Shown: positions 1 through 8,788, counted from the stretch's first letter. The stretch is DNA of 64,000 nt from Kineococcus rubinsiae (GCF_011839805.1 NZ_VWPY01000014.1:1-64000), one strand, 5' to 3'. The notes: generated by a model from the sequence alone, not told the origin. A program made the numbers and translations.

Positions 1-182
1 GGCAGCGCCCCCGCGACCTGGCCGATGCCCAGCAGGGCGACGACGAGGGCGGCGGTCGCGACCGGGGCCCCGAGCTCGCGCGCGCTGAGCGGCAGGACGG
101 GCAGCAGCGCGCCCTGGCTGACGCTGAACAGGGCGGCCGGGGCGTAGACCGCGGCGAGGGTGCGCCACGGGACGGCCCTCAC
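1..182 (-). CDS. MFS transporter, N-terminal part (cut by window edge)
   Basis: Only the first 60 codons are in the window. The start is GTG at 182-180, overlapping the TGA of the upstream MFS gene in a GTGA arrangement, so the two are translationally coupled. The visible residues make a short basic N-terminus and one to two hydrophobic helices (AAVYAPAALFSVSQGALLPV, then a second alanine/leucine-rich helix ending GIGQVAGAL), which is the usual start of a major facilitator protein. Substrate cannot be told. The family call is inferred from hydrophobicity and from the neighbouring MFS gene. Confidence 0.6.
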   Translation of the reverse strand, partial: MRAVPWRTLAAVYAPAALFSVSQGALLPVLPLSARELGAPVATAALVVALLGIGQVAGAL

Positions 183-1450
183 GCGGGGTCGCCGGCGGTG
201 GGACGGTCGGCGGCGCCGCGCAGCGTCCGGCCGAACACGACCGCACCGAGGCCCGCGAGCACGACGACGAGCAGCGCGAGGCGCAGGCCGACGGCGTCGG
301 AGACGACCCCGACGATGAGCGGCGACGCGAGCAGGCCCAGGCGCAGCAGCCAGTTCGACACGGCGAGCCCGAGGCCGTGCGGCAGCCCGGGCACCTCGTC
401 GGCGGCCTGGAACACGGCCGGCACGAGGGTCGCGACGCCGAGCCCGGCGAGGGCGAAGCCCACCAGCGTCAGCGGCACGGACGGCAGGGCGAGCGCCGCG
501 CCCATGCCGACCGCGGCGAGCAGGCCCCCGGTGCGCACGACGCGCCGCTGCCCGAACCGGTCCACGACGCGGTCCCCCGTCAGGCGTCCCACCGTCATGG
601 CCACGGACAGGGCGACGTAGCCGAGGCCCGCGACCGCCGGCCCGGCCGCGAGGTCGGTGCGCAGGTAGAGCGTGCTCCACGAGGACCCGGCGTCCTCCAC
701 GAACACCCCGCAGGCGGCCAGCAGCCCCAGGACGGCGAGCGCCGCGACGGCGGGGCGGCGCGAGCCGCGCGCCGGACGGCCTCCGGTCGCTCCCCCGTCC
801 ACCACCGCGGCCGCAGCACCGTCCCCATCGTCGTGGCCGGCTCCCTCGGCCTGGCCGACCCCGTCGTCCTGGTCGCGCCCGCGCAGCAACCACCGGTGGG
901 CGAGGAGCGCGACGACGCTGAACACGACGGCCGATCCGCCGAGGTGCCAGCCCAGCGGCAGGCCGAGCCCCGCGGCGGCCGAGCCGAGGAGGCCGCCGGT
1001 GACCGAGCCCAGGCTCCACACGCCGTGGAACGCGTTGAGGATCGAGCGGCCGAAGCGGCGCTGGACGCGCAGCCCGTGGGCGTTCTGCGCGACGTCGACG
1101 ATCGCGTCGAGCGCCCCGGAGACCAGCAGCACGGCGGCGAGCGCCCACCAGCCCGGGGCGACGGCCACGCAGGCCAGCGCGGCGGACAGGAGCACGAGAC
1201 CGGACGAGGCCAGCCGGGCCGAGCCGAACCGCCGGATCAGCGCGGCGGAGGTCAGGCCCGCGAGCAGCGACCCGAGCGGGACCGCGGCCAGCGCCGCGCC
1301 CAGGGCCCCGTTGCTCAGGTCGAGCGCCGCCTTCACCTCGGGCACCCGCGGCACGAGGTTGGCGTAGAGGACGGCGTTGACGAAGAAGCAGGCGCCGACC
1401 GCGACGCGGGCGCGCCGCAGCTCCACGTCCGGTGCGGTGGCGGTGCTCAC
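179..1450 (-). CDS. MFS transporter, 423 aa
   Basis: Twelve-helix-type membrane protein of the major facilitator superfamily, probably an exporter or sugar/drug permease. Alternating hydrophobic segments run the whole length. A long polar, glycine/aspartate-rich loop at roughly residues 190-235 sits where the central cytoplasmic loop between helices 6 and 7 is expected. The start is GTG. It lies 49 nt downstream of the PIG-L deacetylase gene on the same strand and overlaps the next MFS gene by 4 nt, so it probably belongs to the end of the sugar operon or to a short operon of its own. A small GC hairpin (GGGCG/CGCCC, about 1468-1482) lies in the gap. Substrate unknown. Confidence 0.8.
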   Translation of the reverse strand: MSTATAPDVELRRARVAVGACFFVNAVLYANLVPRVPEVKAALDLSNGALGAALAAVPLGSLLAGLTSAALIRRFGSARLASSGLVLLSAALACVAVAPGWWALAAVLLVSGALDAIVDVAQNAHGLRVQRRFGRSILNAFHGVWSLGSVTGGLLGSAAAGLGLPLGWHLGGSAVVFSVVALLAHRWLLRGRDQDDGVGQAEGAGHDDGDGAAAAVVDGGATGGRPARGSRRPAVAALAVLGLLAACGVFVEDAGSSWSTLYLRTDLAAGPAVAGLGYVALSVAMTVGRLTGDRVVDRFGQRRVVRTGGLLAAVGMGAALALPSVPLTLVGFALAGLGVATLVPAVFQAADEVPGLPHGLGLAVSNWLLRLGLLASPLIVGVVSDAVGLRLALLVVVLAGLGAVVFGRTLRGAADRPTAGDPA

Positions 1451-1499
1451 GGGTCCCAGGGTCGCAGGGCGGGGATCGCCCGCCGACGCGCGCCCGCGC

Positions 1500-2180
1500 T
1501 CAGGCGAGACCGTGCCAGCGGCTCTCGTCGCTGGTGCGGCGCAGCGCGAACGGCCCGGGCACGGACAGCTGGCCGATCCCGTAGCGGCCGGCCGCGTGGT
1601 CGACGCGCGCGTACTCGTCGCACGCCGCGAGGTAGCGGGTCCTCGGGGCGTGCTCGGTGCTCAGCGCCGGGCGCGGGGTGGGCGCGTCCCACTCGTCGGG
1701 CTTGACGTAGAACCGCACCTCCCCCGTGATCGCGGGCGCCAGGTCGCGCAGGGCCGCACCGAGGGCGGCGTGGTCGCGGTGCGCGTCGGTCCACGTGGTG
1801 GTGCAGAACCGCCCCGCCGGGAACAGCCCGGCCCACGTCCCGACCACGGTGCGGGCGAGCTCCGGGGTCAGCGCGCCGTCGACGCAGTGCGCGAGGAACA
1901 CCTGCTCCTCGGGCACCCCGAGGGCCGCGCAGGCCGCGAGGAACTCCCGGTCGCGGGCGGCGGAGAACTCCGCCACGCCCAGCCCCGTGAAGGCCCGCGC
2001 CCCCGACGCGCGGCCGTCGGTCACGAGGACCACCACGACGTGGAGGCCGTCGGCGACGGCCCGCTCGACGGCGGGGCCCATCGCGAGGGTCTCGTCGTCG
2101 GCGTGGGGGGCGAGGACGACGACGGGGGCGACGACGCCCTCCGGCGCCGCCAGGGACTGCGTCCGCACGGTGACCGGCAC
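1500..2180 (-). CDS. PIG-L family (LmbE-like) deacetylase
   Basis: Zinc-dependent N-acetyl-sugar deacetylase fold of the PIG-L/LmbE family, 226 aa, close to the usual 220-290 aa. The family metal motif appears near the N-terminus as PHADDETLAMG (normally AHPDDE), and the second metal-binding histidine is in the DAHRDH motif near residue 125. I chose the GTG at 2180; a GTG four codons later is equally possible. The open frame extends further upstream, but that part is arginine/proline-rich and unlike the family. Family members act on GlcNAc-linked lipids or thiol precursors such as mycothiol. No mycothiol or glycosyltransferase gene is next to it, so the substrate is open. It follows the sugar oxidation genes and may deacetylate a related glycoside. 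Confidence 0.82.
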   Translation of the reverse strand: MPVTVRTQSLAAPEGVVAPVVVLAPHADDETLAMGPAVERAVADGLHVVVVLVTDGRASGARAFTGLGVAEFSAARDREFLAACAALGVPEEQVFLAHCVDGALTPELARTVVGTWAGLFPAGRFCTTTWTDAHRDHAALGAALRDLAPAITGEVRFYVKPDEWDAPTPRPALSTEHAPRTRYLAACDEYARVDHAAGRYGIGQLSVPGPFALRRTSDESRWHGLA

Positions 2181-2248
2181 GCCCCGGACGCTAGCGGGTC
2201 GGGTGCCGCTGGGTGACCGGCGACCGGGTCGCCGGGGCGGCCGCCACG

Positions 2249-2581
2249 TCAGACGGGGAGCAACCGCCGCACGTGGACGGGTTCCCGGAGGTCCGGTGCC
2301 AGCGCGCTCAGCAGGTCGCCCACGCGGGCACCGGTGTCGTGCCGCCTCCACGCGGCCTCGTCCTCCCACTCCTCGTAGAGCACGAAGGTGGTCTCGTCCT
2401 CCTCGTCGCGGTGGACGCGGTACTGGCGGCAGCCCGGCTCCCCCCGGCTGAGCACGGCCAGTTCGCGCAGCAGCACCAGGACCTGCTCGGCGCGACCGGG
2501 TCGCGCCCGCAGCTCCGGTACGAGGACGAACCCCGGGCCGACCGGCTCGAGGCACGTGCTCGTCGACGCCGGCTCGCTCAC
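2249..2581 (-). CDS. Antibiotic biosynthesis monooxygenase (ABM) domain protein, putative quinol monooxygenase
   Basis: Small 110-aa single-domain protein of the dimeric alpha/beta-barrel ABM family (YgiN-like). The typical core is visible: a beta strand followed by a helix ending LLRELAVLSRGEPGCRQYRV, then the hallmark strand TTFVLYEEWEDEAAWRRH. The start is GTG at 2581-2579, overlapping the TGA of the preceding dehydrogenase gene (GTGA), which fixes the start and shows co-translation in the sugar operon. Such proteins often oxidise quinols or act as accessory proteins in oxidation pathways. The exact role here is not readable. Confidence 0.8.
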   Translation of the reverse strand: MSEPASTSTCLEPVGPGFVLVPELRARPGRAEQVLVLLRELAVLSRGEPGCRQYRVHRDEEDETTFVLYEEWEDEAAWRRHDTGARVGDLLSALAPDLREPVHVRRLLPV

Positions 2582-3750
2582 CCGTCGACCCGGGGCACGC
2601 TGGTCCACGCGCCCGTGGTCGCGGAGGTGAGCACCGCCTCGTCCACCAGAGCCGCCTGGTAGCCGTCCTTGAAGCTCGGGCTCACCGAGCCGCCGCTGAC
2701 GACGGCGCTGAAGAAGTCGTACGCCTCGATGATCTTCGTCTCGCCGTAGCCGATGCCGAGCGCGGGGATCGGCCACAGCCCCTCTCCGTAGGGGGTGTTG
2801 GGCCCGGTGTAGACCGTGCGGAAGCCGCGGCGGTCGTCGCCGTCAGCCGCGAAGCACACCTGCAGCTCGTCGCGACGTTCGTAGTTGAAGACGATCGAGC
2901 CCTCGGTCCCGTGGATCTCGAAGGTGAGGAAGTTGTTGCGGCCCCAAGCGTTGCGGGTCGCCTCGATCGAGCCGACGGCCCCCCCCTCGAACCGCAGCAG
3001 CGTCATGACCTCGTCGTCGACGTCCACGTCACCGCGCGGGCCTGCGCCACCTCGCTCGCCGCCCAGGCTGTCGGCGCCGCCGGACTGCAGCGGACGGGTG
3101 GGGACGAACGTGGAGACCAGCGCGTTCACGCTCGCGATCTCGCCGACGAGGTGGCGCGCGAGGTCGACGACGTGGCTGCCGATGTCGCCGACCGCCCCGG
3201 AACCGGCGATGTCCTTGCGGAAGCGCCAGGACAGCGGGGCGTCCGGGTGGGCGCTCCAGTCCTGCAGGTAGGTCCCGCGGAAGTTGAGGACCCGGCCGAT
3301 GGCGCCCTCCTCGATGTACTTCTTCGCCAGGGCGACGGCCGGTGTGCGGCGGTAGTTGAACGCCACCATGTGCACGGTCCCGGCGTCCTTCACCGCGTTC
3401 CACATGGCCGCGGCCTCGGCCGTCGTCCGGGCCAGCGGCTTCTCGCAGATGATGTGCTTGCCCGCCCGGGCGGCGGCGATGGCGATCTCGGCGTGCAGGT
3501 GGTTGGGGGTGGCGATGTCGACGACGTCGACGTCGGGGTCCTCGACGACCTCCCGCCAGTCCCCGGTCGACCGCTCGAACCCGAACCGCTGGGCGGCCTG
3601 CGCCGCCAGCGCCTCGTCCGACTCGGCGATGATGGACCGGACGGGCAGTGCCGGGGCGGGCCAGAAGAACATGGGCATGGCCGCGTAGGCCAGGGAGTGG
3701 GCCTTGCCCATGAAGCCGCCGCCGATGAGGCCGACGTTGAGGGTGCGCAC
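2578..3750 (-). CDS. Gfo/Idh/MocA family NAD(P)-dependent oxidoreductase
   Basis: 390-aa dehydrogenase of the glucose-fructose oxidoreductase/inositol dehydrogenase family. The N-terminal Rossmann motif GLIGGGFMGKAHS is at residues 7-19, and the conserved CEKPLA motif (cofactor-binding Lys-Pro) lies near residue 105. The C-terminal half is the alpha/beta substrate domain typical of sugar, inositol or rhizopine oxidation. It starts with GTG and is in one operon with an isomerase-like protein and a ribose-type ABC importer, so it most likely oxidises the imported polyol or sugar. An inositol or rare-sugar substrate would fit; the sequence does not choose between them. Confidence 0.9.
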   Translation of the reverse strand: MRTLNVGLIGGGFMGKAHSLAYAAMPMFFWPAPALPVRSIIAESDEALAAQAAQRFGFERSTGDWREVVEDPDVDVVDIATPNHLHAEIAIAAARAGKHIICEKPLARTTAEAAAMWNAVKDAGTVHMVAFNYRRTPAVALAKKYIEEGAIGRVLNFRGTYLQDWSAHPDAPLSWRFRKDIAGSGAVGDIGSHVVDLARHLVGEIASVNALVSTFVPTRPLQSGGADSLGGERGGAGPRGDVDVDDEVMTLLRFEGGAVGSIEATRNAWGRNNFLTFEIHGTEGSIVFNYERRDELQVCFAADGDDRRGFRTVYTGPNTPYGEGLWPIPALGIGYGETKIIEAYDFFSAVVSGGSVSPSFKDGYQAALVDEAVLTSATTGAWTSVPRVDG

Positions 3751-3807
3751 GGTGGTCCTCCAAGGAGTCGTGGGTCGTGAGAGTGGTCGTGAGGAGTGGG
3801 GTGGTGC

Positions 3808-4635
3808 TCAGGCGCGGTCGGACAGCAGCCGGTCCAGACGTTCCTTGCTGATGGCCGCGGCCCGCGCCGGATCACCGTCGTAGTCGTCCAGCTCCACCAC
3901 GAGCCAGCTGTCGTAGCCCGACTCGCGCACGGCGGCGAGGATGTCGGGCAGGTCGAGGACGCCTTCGCCCAGGGGGAGGAACGCGAACGGCTCGGGTCGG
4001 AAGTCCTTCAGGTGGACGTGCCGGATCCGCTCCGGGTACGCGCCGATGAGCGCGGCGGGATCACCACCGCCGGCGGCCAGGTGCGCGGTGTCCGGGCACA
4101 GGCCGATCCGCGTGACCTGCAGCAGGCGGTGGAGCTGCGCCGGGCTCTCCACGATGGTGGACAGGTGCGGGTGGTAGCTGGCTTCCAGGCCGTGCGCCTC
4201 GGCGATCTCGCAGACCCTGTCCAGGGCGCTGCCGAGCCGGTCGTAGTCGCTGTCGAGGACGCCCGCGGCGCGGGTCCCACCGCCACCGACGACGAGGCGT
4301 CCGGCCCCGAACGTCGCCGCCAGTTCGGCCGCCCGGGTGATCCGGGCCAGCTCGTCGGGCAGGACGTCGGCGTAGACGAAGTTGGCGCCGGTGTAGACGC
4401 TGACCAGTTCCACGCCCGCACCGGTGAGCAGGTCCCGCAGCGCCTCGGGGCGCTCCGCGAAGTCGACCAGGTTCCCGTCGAACATCTCGACGCCCTCGTA
4501 CCCGGCGGCGCCGATGTCGCGGATCGCCTGCTCCATGGAACCGCCGGCGCGGTAGAAGAGGTCCTTGATGCTGGTGACGCCGCTGGCGTGGCCGGCGACA
4601 CCACCCCAGGTGATGGTGTGGTACGCGAGTCGCAC
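3808..4635 (-). CDS. Sugar phosphate isomerase/epimerase family TIM-barrel protein (IolE-like)
   Basis: 275-aa protein of the xylose-isomerase-like TIM-barrel superfamily, which includes inosose dehydratase IolE, tagatose epimerases and hydroxypyruvate isomerase. It begins RLAYHTITWGG, typical of the IolE branch. Metal-ligand positions are visible: a Glu in GYEGVEMF, an HPH pair in ASYHPHLST, CPDTAHL, HVHLKD and a C-terminal Glu in WLVVELDD. The start is GTG at 4635. It lies between the permease and the dehydrogenase genes on the same strand, so it probably isomerises or dehydrates the oxidised sugar or inosose. Confidence 0.85.
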   Translation of the reverse strand: MRLAYHTITWGGVAGHASGVTSIKDLFYRAGGSMEQAIRDIGAAGYEGVEMFDGNLVDFAERPEALRDLLTGAGVELVSVYTGANFVYADVLPDELARITRAAELAATFGAGRLVVGGGGTRAAGVLDSDYDRLGSALDRVCEIAEAHGLEASYHPHLSTIVESPAQLHRLLQVTRIGLCPDTAHLAAGGGDPAALIGAYPERIRHVHLKDFRPEPFAFLPLGEGVLDLPDILAAVRESGYDSWLVVELDDYDGDPARAAAISKERLDRLLSDRA

Positions 4636-4675
4636 TGCAGTTCCTCCGGGGGTCGGGGGGAGTGAGGACGTGTGG

Positions 4676-5644
4676 TCACTTCTTCCGGGCGAGGGCGACG
4701 GCGAGGATGATGATCACGCCGCGCACGACCTGCTGCTGGCTGGAGTCCAGGCCGGCCAGGATGAGGCCGTTGTTGATGAGTCCGATGAGGAGAGCACCCG
4801 TGAGCGTGCCCACCACGGAACCGGCGCCACCGAAGAGGCTCGTGCCGCCGAGGATCACCGCGGCGATGGCCGACAGCTCGTCCCCCGCGCCCCACTGGAA
4901 GCGGCCGGACTCGAGCCGCCCGGCGTAGAGCATGCCCGCCACGGAGGCCACCAGACCCGACAGCAGCATGACGGTGAAGGTGATGCGCCGGGTGCTCACC
5001 CCGGTGAACCGGGCTGCGGTGCGGTTGCCGCCGGTGGCGAGCACCTGACGCCCGAACCTCGTCCTGCGCAGGACGATCGAACCGGCGGCGACGAAGAGGA
5101 GGCTCCACACCAGCAGCCCGGGGACCGGGCCGACGTCGCCACCCCCGAACACCAGGTTGAAGGTGTCGTCGAGGATGGGTTGCGGCGCCGACGCGGTGAT
5201 CCACTGCGCGAGACCGGCGGCCACGCCGAGCATGCCCAGGGTCACCAGGAAGGAGGGGATGCCCAGCAGGCTGACGAGGGCTCCGTTGAGGGCCCCGATG
5301 ACGGCTCCGACCAGCAGACCGGCGAGGACGCCGACCACCACACCGTGCTGGGCGATCGCCATGGCGGCGCAGACCGACGCGAGGCCGGCCACCGACCCCA
5401 CGCTGAGGTCGATCTGCGCGCAGGCGATGACGAAGGTCATGCCGACCGCGATGACGGTGATCGTCGCCGTCTGCCGGAAGATGTTCAGCAGGTTATTCGG
5501 CGACAGGAACCCCTCGTCGCGCAGCAGCACGGCGAAGAAGGCGAAGACGACCACGAAGCCGATGTAGATGACGTAGCGCCGCCAGTCGAGGCGGTGCCTC
5601 ACGGCGTCCGTCGCGGTGGCCCTGCGGACGGCGGTGGTGCTCAT
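4676..5644 (-). CDS. Ribose-type ABC transporter permease
   Basis: 322-aa inner-membrane permease of the RbsC/XylH (BPD_transp_2) family with about eight to ten hydrophobic helices and the family signature GTSLFGGAGSVVGTLTGALL near the C-terminus. It ends in a basic tail (ARKK). The ATG start overlaps the stop of the ATPase gene by 4 nt, so the two are coupled. It forms the channel of a carbohydrate uptake system with the neighbouring ATPase and lipoprotein receptor. The cargo is probably a monosaccharide or cyclitol, given the downstream isomerase and dehydrogenase. Confidence 0.92.
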   Translation of the reverse strand: MSTTAVRRATATDAVRHRLDWRRYVIYIGFVVVFAFFAVLLRDEGFLSPNNLLNIFRQTATITVIAVGMTFVIACAQIDLSVGSVAGLASVCAAMAIAQHGVVVGVLAGLLVGAVIGALNGALVSLLGIPSFLVTLGMLGVAAGLAQWITASAPQPILDDTFNLVFGGGDVGPVPGLLVWSLLFVAAGSIVLRRTRFGRQVLATGGNRTAARFTGVSTRRITFTVMLLSGLVASVAGMLYAGRLESGRFQWGAGDELSAIAAVILGGTSLFGGAGSVVGTLTGALLIGLINNGLILAGLDSSQQQVVRGVIIILAVALARKK

Positions 5645-7236
5645 GACGTTGCTCCTTGGACGGCTAGTTCGAGGAACTCCTCGTCGGCGATCTGCTCACG
5701 CGAGTACTCGCCGGCGATGGTCCCGTCGCGGATGATCAGCACCCGGTCGCTGACGGCGAGGAGTTCCGGGTACTCGGAGGAGATGACGATGACGCCCTTG
5801 CCGGCGGCGGCGAGGGTGCGGATCATCGTCACGATCTCGTTCTTGGTGCCGATGTCGATCCCCGCGGTCGGCTCGTCGAGGATGAGCACGTCGGGGTCGG
5901 TGCCCATCCACTTCGCCAGCACGACCTTCTGCTGGTTCCCGCCGGACAGCAGGCTCACCGGGCGTGCGGGGTCGGCGACCTTGACGGCGAAGCGGCGGAT
6001 GAGGTCGGCGGACCGCTCGCGGGCGCGGCGGGCGTGCAGCAGCGGGCCGCGCCTGAGCTCGCCGAGCACCGGCAGCAGCAGGTTGTCGGCCACGGAGTGC
6101 TCCAGCACCAGCCCCTGCTCGCGACGGTCCTCGGGGATCAGCGCGAGCCCGGCCGCGATCGCCTTCCTCGGTGAGCTCAGGTCGGCCCTGCGGCCGCGGA
6201 CGCTGATCTCGCCGGACGTCACCTCGTCGATGCCGAAGAGGGCTCGAGCCAGTTCGCTGCGTCCGCTGCCCATGAGCCCGGCCAGACCGATGACCTCCCC
6301 GGCGTGCAGGGTGAAGGAGACGTCGCGGACCTTCGGTGGTGCGTGCACGGCGTGGGCCTGCAGCAAGACGGCTCCGAGCCCGGCACCGTCGACCTGCCGG
6401 TGGACCGGCTGACCGTCCAGCGCCTTGCCGACGATGCCCTCGACGATCTGCTCGGGCGTGATCTCGCTGAGCGGCCGGGTCAGGAGCCGGGTCCCGTCGC
6501 GCAGGACGGTGATCCGGTCGGCGATCCGGTAGACCTCCTCCATGCGGTGGGAGATGTAGACGACGGCGATCCCTCGCGCGGCCAGGCGCCGGATCAGCGC
6601 GAACAGCGCCTCGCTCTCCTGGCGCGCCAGGCTGGCGGTCGGCTCGTCCATGATGAGGACGCGGGCGTCCTGCGCGAGGGCCTTGGCGATCTCGGTGAGC
6701 TGCCGGTAGGCGGTGCTCAGGTCACCGACGACGGCGCGCGGATCGACGTCGACCCCCATCTCCTCGAGGACCGCCCCCGCGGCGGCGACCGCAGCCCGGT
6801 CGTCGATGAGGCGGCTGCGGCGCAGCGGTTCCGCGCCCAGGAAGATGTTCTGCGCCACCGTCAGACTCGGGACGAGGCTGAACTCCTGGAAGACCATGCC
6901 GATGCCGGCGGCCCGCGCGTCGTGGATCGAGCTGATCTCCACGCGTCGCCCGTCGACGGCGATGGTCCCCTCGTCCGCGGGGTGCACGCCCTGGAGGACC
7001 TTCATCAGGGTCGACTTGCCGGCACCGTTGCCGCCGGCGAGGGCGTGGACCTCGCCGCGGGCGAGGTCGAAGTCGACGCCGCGCAGCACCGGGACGCCCC
7101 CGAAGCTCTTGCGGATGCCGCTCATGAGGACGGCCGGCTCACCGCCGCGGACCTGCGTAGCCGTGCCGTCGTCCGCGCGCGCTGCTCCGGGCACGTCGGT
7201 GCTCCTCTCGTCTCCGTCGGTGGGGGGCCGGGTCAC
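5641..7236 (-). CDS. Sugar ABC transporter ATP-binding protein (two ATPase domains)
   Basis: 531-aa RbsA/MglA-type ATPase with two fused nucleotide-binding domains. The first has Walker A GGNGAGKST near residue 70 and Walker B VLIMDEPTASL. The second has signature LLSGGNQQK and Walker B VLILDEPTAGID; as in the family, its P-loop is degenerate (GLMGSGRSE). The GTG start overlaps the stop of the binding-protein gene. A short acidic N-terminal extension precedes the first domain. It powers uptake through the adjacent permease. Confidence 0.93.
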   Translation of the reverse strand: MTRPPTDGDERSTDVPGAARADDGTATQVRGGEPAVLMSGIRKSFGGVPVLRGVDFDLARGEVHALAGGNGAGKSTLMKVLQGVHPADEGTIAVDGRRVEISSIHDARAAGIGMVFQEFSLVPSLTVAQNIFLGAEPLRRSRLIDDRAAVAAAGAVLEEMGVDVDPRAVVGDLSTAYRQLTEIAKALAQDARVLIMDEPTASLARQESEALFALIRRLAARGIAVVYISHRMEEVYRIADRITVLRDGTRLLTRPLSEITPEQIVEGIVGKALDGQPVHRQVDGAGLGAVLLQAHAVHAPPKVRDVSFTLHAGEVIGLAGLMGSGRSELARALFGIDEVTSGEISVRGRRADLSSPRKAIAAGLALIPEDRREQGLVLEHSVADNLLLPVLGELRRGPLLHARRARERSADLIRRFAVKVADPARPVSLLSGGNQQKVVLAKWMGTDPDVLILDEPTAGIDIGTKNEIVTMIRTLAAAGKGVIVISSEYPELLAVSDRVLIIRDGTIAGEYSREQIADEEFLELAVQGATS

Positions 7237-8393
7237 TTCTCGACGGAGTTCTGCAGCTCTGCGGGGGCGTCCTGGTGGTAGACCTGCTTCCAGGCCTGCA
7301 GGACGTTGTCGTGGGTGACGGGCAGCCCGCTCAGGGCCACGTAGGGCGGCGCCTGCTTGCCGACGAAGGCCCCCGCGGCCAGGTTCGCCTCGGTGATCGC
7401 CTGGTCGAAGGGCACCTGCGCACCCAGACCGACCACGAGCTCGTCCTGCGCGAGGGCGATGGCGACGTTGGTGCCCAGGTCCTGGGTCGCGACCTTCAGG
7501 TCGCCGCGCCCGGAGGCGCGGGCGGCGGCCAGCACACCCTCGGCGGGGACGTCCCAGACGGCCCAGATGCCCGCGAGGTCGGGGTGCTTGGCCAGCATCG
7601 CGTTGGCTGCACCCTGCGCGTCCCCGGCGAAGTCGGGACCGGCGATGCCCTGGTCCTCGACCACCGTCATGTCGGGGTAGTCCTCCCGCAGGGTGCGGGT
7701 GAAGCCCTCGTAGCGCTGCTGCGTGGCGAAGAAGTCGGCCTCGTGGTGGATGACGCCGATCTCGCCCCGGCCGCCGGTGGCCTTGGCCAGGAGGTGCGCG
7801 GAGATGACCCCGTTGCCCAGGTTGTCCGCCGAGACGACCGAGACGTAGTCCTCGCCGGCCACCAGCCCCTGCGGCGCGTTGTCCATGAACACGAGCTTCA
7901 CGCCGGCCGCGGCGACCTTCTCGTAGGCCGCCGCGGTGGCCACCGGGTCGGTGGGGATGGAGACGATGATGTCCGGGTCCTTGGTCATGACGGTCTCCAG
8001 GTCCGAGACCTGCTTGTCCGGCTTGAAGTTGGCGTCGGTGGTGGCGACGACCTCGATCCCCAGCTGCGAGAAGCGCTCTCGCAGGCCGGCGATCTGCGCG
8101 TTGGCCCAGTCGTTGCCGCCGTAGTGCATGACGATCGCGGCCTTGAGGTGGAGTTCGCGGACCTGCGCGACCTCCGCGTCGGTGAGGTCGGCGCTGCTCG
8201 CCGGTGCCGGCTCCTCGCCGTGCGGGCCCTTCGAGAGCACCGTTCCGGCGACGGCCGCCAGGGCGCGGTCCGCCCCGGCCGCGACGGCGGGGTCGACCTG
8301 GCTCGTGCTGCTGCTCGCGGACGTGCAGCCCCCGAGCGCGAGCGCGGTCGTGGTCAGCAGTGCGGCGGCGATGGACGTCCTCGTCCTGCGCAT
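7233..8393 (-). CDS. Sugar-binding lipoprotein of ABC transporter
   Basis: 386-aa extracytoplasmic receptor of the periplasmic-binding-protein-4 (ribose/inositol) family. Residues 1-23 are a lipoprotein signal peptide (MRRTRTS, hydrophobic core, lipobox ALGGC with Cys23). The mature part has the two-lobe sugar-binding fold, with strands such as DIIVSIPTDP and GEIGVIHHEAD. I chose the ATG at 8393 because it gives an exact signal peptide; the longer frame upstream is not protein-like. It is the first structural gene of the operon, after a leader of about 200 nt with regulatory sites at 8606-8655. Confidence 0.92.
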   Translation of the reverse strand: MRRTRTSIAAALLTTTALALGGCTSASSSTSQVDPAVAAGADRALAAVAGTVLSKGPHGEEPAPASSADLTDAEVAQVRELHLKAAIVMHYGGNDWANAQIAGLRERFSQLGIEVVATTDANFKPDKQVSDLETVMTKDPDIIVSIPTDPVATAAAYEKVAAAGVKLVFMDNAPQGLVAGEDYVSVVSADNLGNGVISAHLLAKATGGRGEIGVIHHEADFFATQQRYEGFTRTLREDYPDMTVVEDQGIAGPDFAGDAQGAANAMLAKHPDLAGIWAVWDVPAEGVLAAARASGRGDLKVATQDLGTNVAIALAQDELVVGLGAQVPFDQAITEANLAAGAFVGKQAPPYVALSGLPVTHDNVLQAWKQVYHQDAPAELQNSVEK

Positions 8394-8605
8394 GTGTCGT
8401 CTCCTCGTGTCGTGCCGGGCGCCGGTGCCCCCGTGCGAGCGGTGGCCCCGGATGCTCCGGGGCGTCCTGCGTCGACGGGCGGCTGCGGGGGTCTCCCGCG
8501 GTCCTCGTTCCGCCCGCGGTGGCCGACCACCCGTGGGAGGTGCGACACCGCGGCGGACCTCGTCCGTCAGCGCTGCCGTGCGCCGCCGCCGTCCGTCGTG
8601 ACGCC

Positions 8606-8619
8606 TACCGTGAACGGTA
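8606..8619 (-). promoter_or_regulatory. LacI-family operator-like palindrome with nearby -35 box
   Basis: The 14-mer TACCGTGAACGGTA is a perfect 6+6 inverted repeat around a 2-nt centre. On the minus strand (TACCGTTCACGGTA) it lies about 10 nt after a TTGACG hexamer (8635-8630), so it occupies the -10/start region of the presumed operon promoter. A LacI regulator is encoded immediately upstream of the operon, which makes this its likely operator. Function is inferred. Confidence 0.6.
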
Positions 8620-8639
8620 ACAGTGGCCTCGTCAAGGGG

Positions 8640-8655
8640 TGTGAGACGGATCACA
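8640..8655. promoter_or_regulatory. CRP-type binding site
   Basis: TGTGAGACGGATCACA matches the CRP/GlxR consensus TGTGA-N6-TCACA exactly. It is centred about 41 nt from the point where transcription would begin if TACCGT at 8619-8614 served as the -10 box, the classical activator position. It suggests cAMP-dependent control in addition to the local LacI repressor. Confidence 0.6.
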
Positions 8656-8788
8656 TTCAAGGAGCTGGAGCAGGCTGGACGAGGAGACCACCGAGCGAGC
8701 ACAGTGGACGCGGCCGACAGCGGAGAACCCCGGCACGGGGTGCCGGAGCGCCGCCAGGGGTGCGCGCGCGCCCCTGCCGGCGCGCTCC

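Larger units (their letters stand above)
8394..8788. other. Intergenic region (395 nt) upstream of the sugar ABC operon
   Basis: This is the only gene-free stretch over 300 nt. It contains the putative promoter, a LacI-type palindrome and a CRP-type site (listed separately) at 8606-8655. From there to the binding-protein start lies a GC-rich leader of about 200 nt with a perfect hairpin at 8445-8463 (stem GCCCCGGA/TCCGGGGC, 3-nt loop). The part from 8660 to 8788 shows nothing definite and should hold the downstream end of the lacI-family gene transcript. No small open frame with a convincing ribosome site was seen. Confidence 0.6.
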
